From JBCCJA01 sp039045975 (GTDB lineage Bacteria; Planctomycetota; Planctomycetia; Planctomycetales; Planctomycetaceae): a stretch of DNA of 64,000 nt. Position numbers and translations under genes: made by a program. The stretch is from NCBI GenBank assembly GCA_039045975.1, contig JBCCJA010000003.1, positions 62,001 to 126,000 of the forward strand. Direction: 5' to 3'. Numbering within the stretch: the stretch's first letter is position 1; each line of letters begins with the position of its first letter. A model generated the notes under the pieces. It saw only the letters and a program-made list of their open reading frames with translations, was not told the origin of the DNA and ran no database searches. This document shows positions 63,069 through 64,000 of this stretch, piece by piece.

Positions 63069-64000
63069 GCGACGATCTCCGCGACGCCTATGTCGGGTTC
63101 GCCGGCGATGACGTTCCCGTCGCGGATCTCGGTCAGCAGAGTGACCATTGTTTCCGTGTTCGCCGCGGTCTGCTTCGCCTCCCGGTCCTCGACCGAGCCG
63201 CGGATCAGGAGTGCCGTCTGGCGGTACGCTTCCTGTGACCGCGCGTTGATCGCCGCGGGGCCTCCGGCCGTTGCGGCCGGCGTATCGATGCCGGCCCCCG
63301 TGGCCGTGAGGATCGTGTCGTTCGCGGACCCGGCCGCCCGGTCGAACGTCTGCTGATCGATGCGACCGGTTTGGAGCAGCGTGTCGAGGTCGGTGAGTTC
63401 CTGACGAAGAATTTCGACCGGGGTGCGGGTGTCGGCGATGACACTTTTCGCGAGGGCGTCGAGGCGTTTTTCGTGCTCTTCTAGGGCTTTGTCGGCGGCC
63501 GAGACGTCGGGCTCGAACGTCGGAGTCATGACGACGTTCTCCATCGAGCGGGCGACGTTCTCGCCGGCCGCGCGGGCCTTGTCCCGGACGTCGTCGAAGA
63601 AGCGGTCGATCCGCTCGCGGGCTGAAGGACCGACGAGCGCTTCGTCGAGCGTCTTGGCGTCGTCCGCGGCGACCTTGTCGAGTTCGTCGGCCAACGCCAC
63701 CAGCAGGTCGGTCGTCTTCGAACGGGACAGCCCAAGGCGTTCTCCGAACGCGTCGATCGCCTCGGCGGCTTTGGCCAGCTTGTCGACGGTGAAGGCCGCG
63801 AATTGGCTGACGCCGCGGCGGGCGAACAGCCAGCCGATCCGCAGCGAGTCGACCGCGTCGATGACCACGCCGATGGCCCGGCCGCCCAACCGCATGGCGG
63901 CCTCGATCTTCGCCCCGAACCCGTCGCCGGCGGTCGCCATGTCGACGATCGTGGTCACGCCTGCTTCGAGGAACGGGGCGACCTCGATCGCGACCTTGCG
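63065..64000 (-). CDS. Probable tail tape-measure-like protein (cut by window edge)
   Basis: The frame remains open to the right edge (the codons before GTG 63958 read RKVAIEVAPFLEAG), so the gene is incomplete at its 5' end. The visible part has hydrophobic segments (GGRAIGVVIDAVDSLRIGWL FARRG) and long amphipathic helices (LEEHEKRLDALAKSVIADTR; ELDKVAADDAKTLDEALVGP). This mix fits the C-terminal part of a tape-measure protein, though other helical phage or secretion proteins are possible. It is coupled to the next gene by a four-base overlap. Confidence 0.55.
   Translation of the reverse strand, partial: RKVAIEVAPFLEAGVTTIVDMATAGDGFGAKIEAAMRLGGRAIGVVIDAVDSLRIGWLFARRGVSQFAAFTVDKLAKAAEAIDAFGERLGLSRSKTTDLLVALADELDKVAADDAKTLDEALVGPSARERIDRFFDDVRDKARAAGENVARSMENVVMTPTFEPDVSAADKALEEHEKRLDALAKSVIADTRTPVEILRQELTDLDTLLQTGRIDQQTFDRAAGSANDTILTATGAGIDTPAATAGGPAAINARSQEAYRQTALLIRGSVEDREAKQTAANTETMVTLLTEIRDGNVIAGEPDIGVAEIVA

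Overview
The window is a very GC-rich bacterial chromosome segment. It most likely comes from a member of the Planctomycetota. This is inferred from an LEPR-like N-terminal motif (LEARTML) on a giant surface protein, paired coiled-coil membrane proteins, M50/HlyD fusion proteins, orphan PilB-type and PQQ-propeller genes, and small hypothetical families that I associate with this phylum. No rRNA, CRISPR array or origin was seen.

Layout. 0.1-1.8 kb: hisC-hisB on the minus strand. 2.0-5.7 kb: sdhC-sdhA-sdhB. 5.8-9.2 kb: gcvT, small membrane and hypothetical genes, and an orphan MraZ-like gene. 9.4-11.6 kb: a GspE/PilB-type ATPase and a STAS-domain membrane protein, minus strand. 12.0-16.9 kb: a probable envelope module of two coiled-coil membrane proteins (the second with an MreC-like plan), a 51-residue membrane protein, MreB, and a PBP2-like protein that lacks its catalytic residues and carries an in-frame TGA. 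17.1-19.2 kb: groES-groEL. 19.2-21.4 kb: a lower-GC PIN-like gene and a zeta-toxin-like kinase. 21.4-33.9 kb: housekeeping and envelope genes (Bax-inhibitor family, argG, PPP phosphatase, dapB, SH3-like protein, PQQ propeller, YhaM-like exonuclease, RNase R with a frameshift). 34.3-37.9 kb: two tRNAs, an ECF sigma factor with a membrane partner, ruvC, ispF and a lipoprotein.

38.0-45.1 kb holds a tight four-gene minus-strand operon: a shortened SecA-like ATPase, a GAF-HlyD protein, a HlyD adaptor, and a PqqD-like/M50/HlyD fusion. It looks like a dedicated export or maturation machine. Divergent from it, at 46.0-55.6 kb, lies a 3204-residue protein with RTX-type repeats, a cadherin-like segment, about 1200 residues of Ser/Thr/Gly-rich repeats, a Hint autoprocessing domain, and a C-terminal papain-fold toxin that resembles Tox-PL-2. 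A low-GC putative immunity gene follows three bases later. I read this as a polymorphic toxin system with a recently exchanged tip; that the operon exports it is inference.

55.9-59.3 kb contains debris (a truncated transposase, a hairpin element, a broken small gene) around an intact SAM methyltransferase with a regulatory domain. tRNA 3'-end fragments at 45.31 and 59.05 kb suggest integration sites. From 59.6 kb to the right edge a minus-strand operon with start/stop overlaps resembles a prophage or phage-derived element, and its last gene is a tyrosine recombinase. Long inverted repeats of at least two families are scattered between genes.
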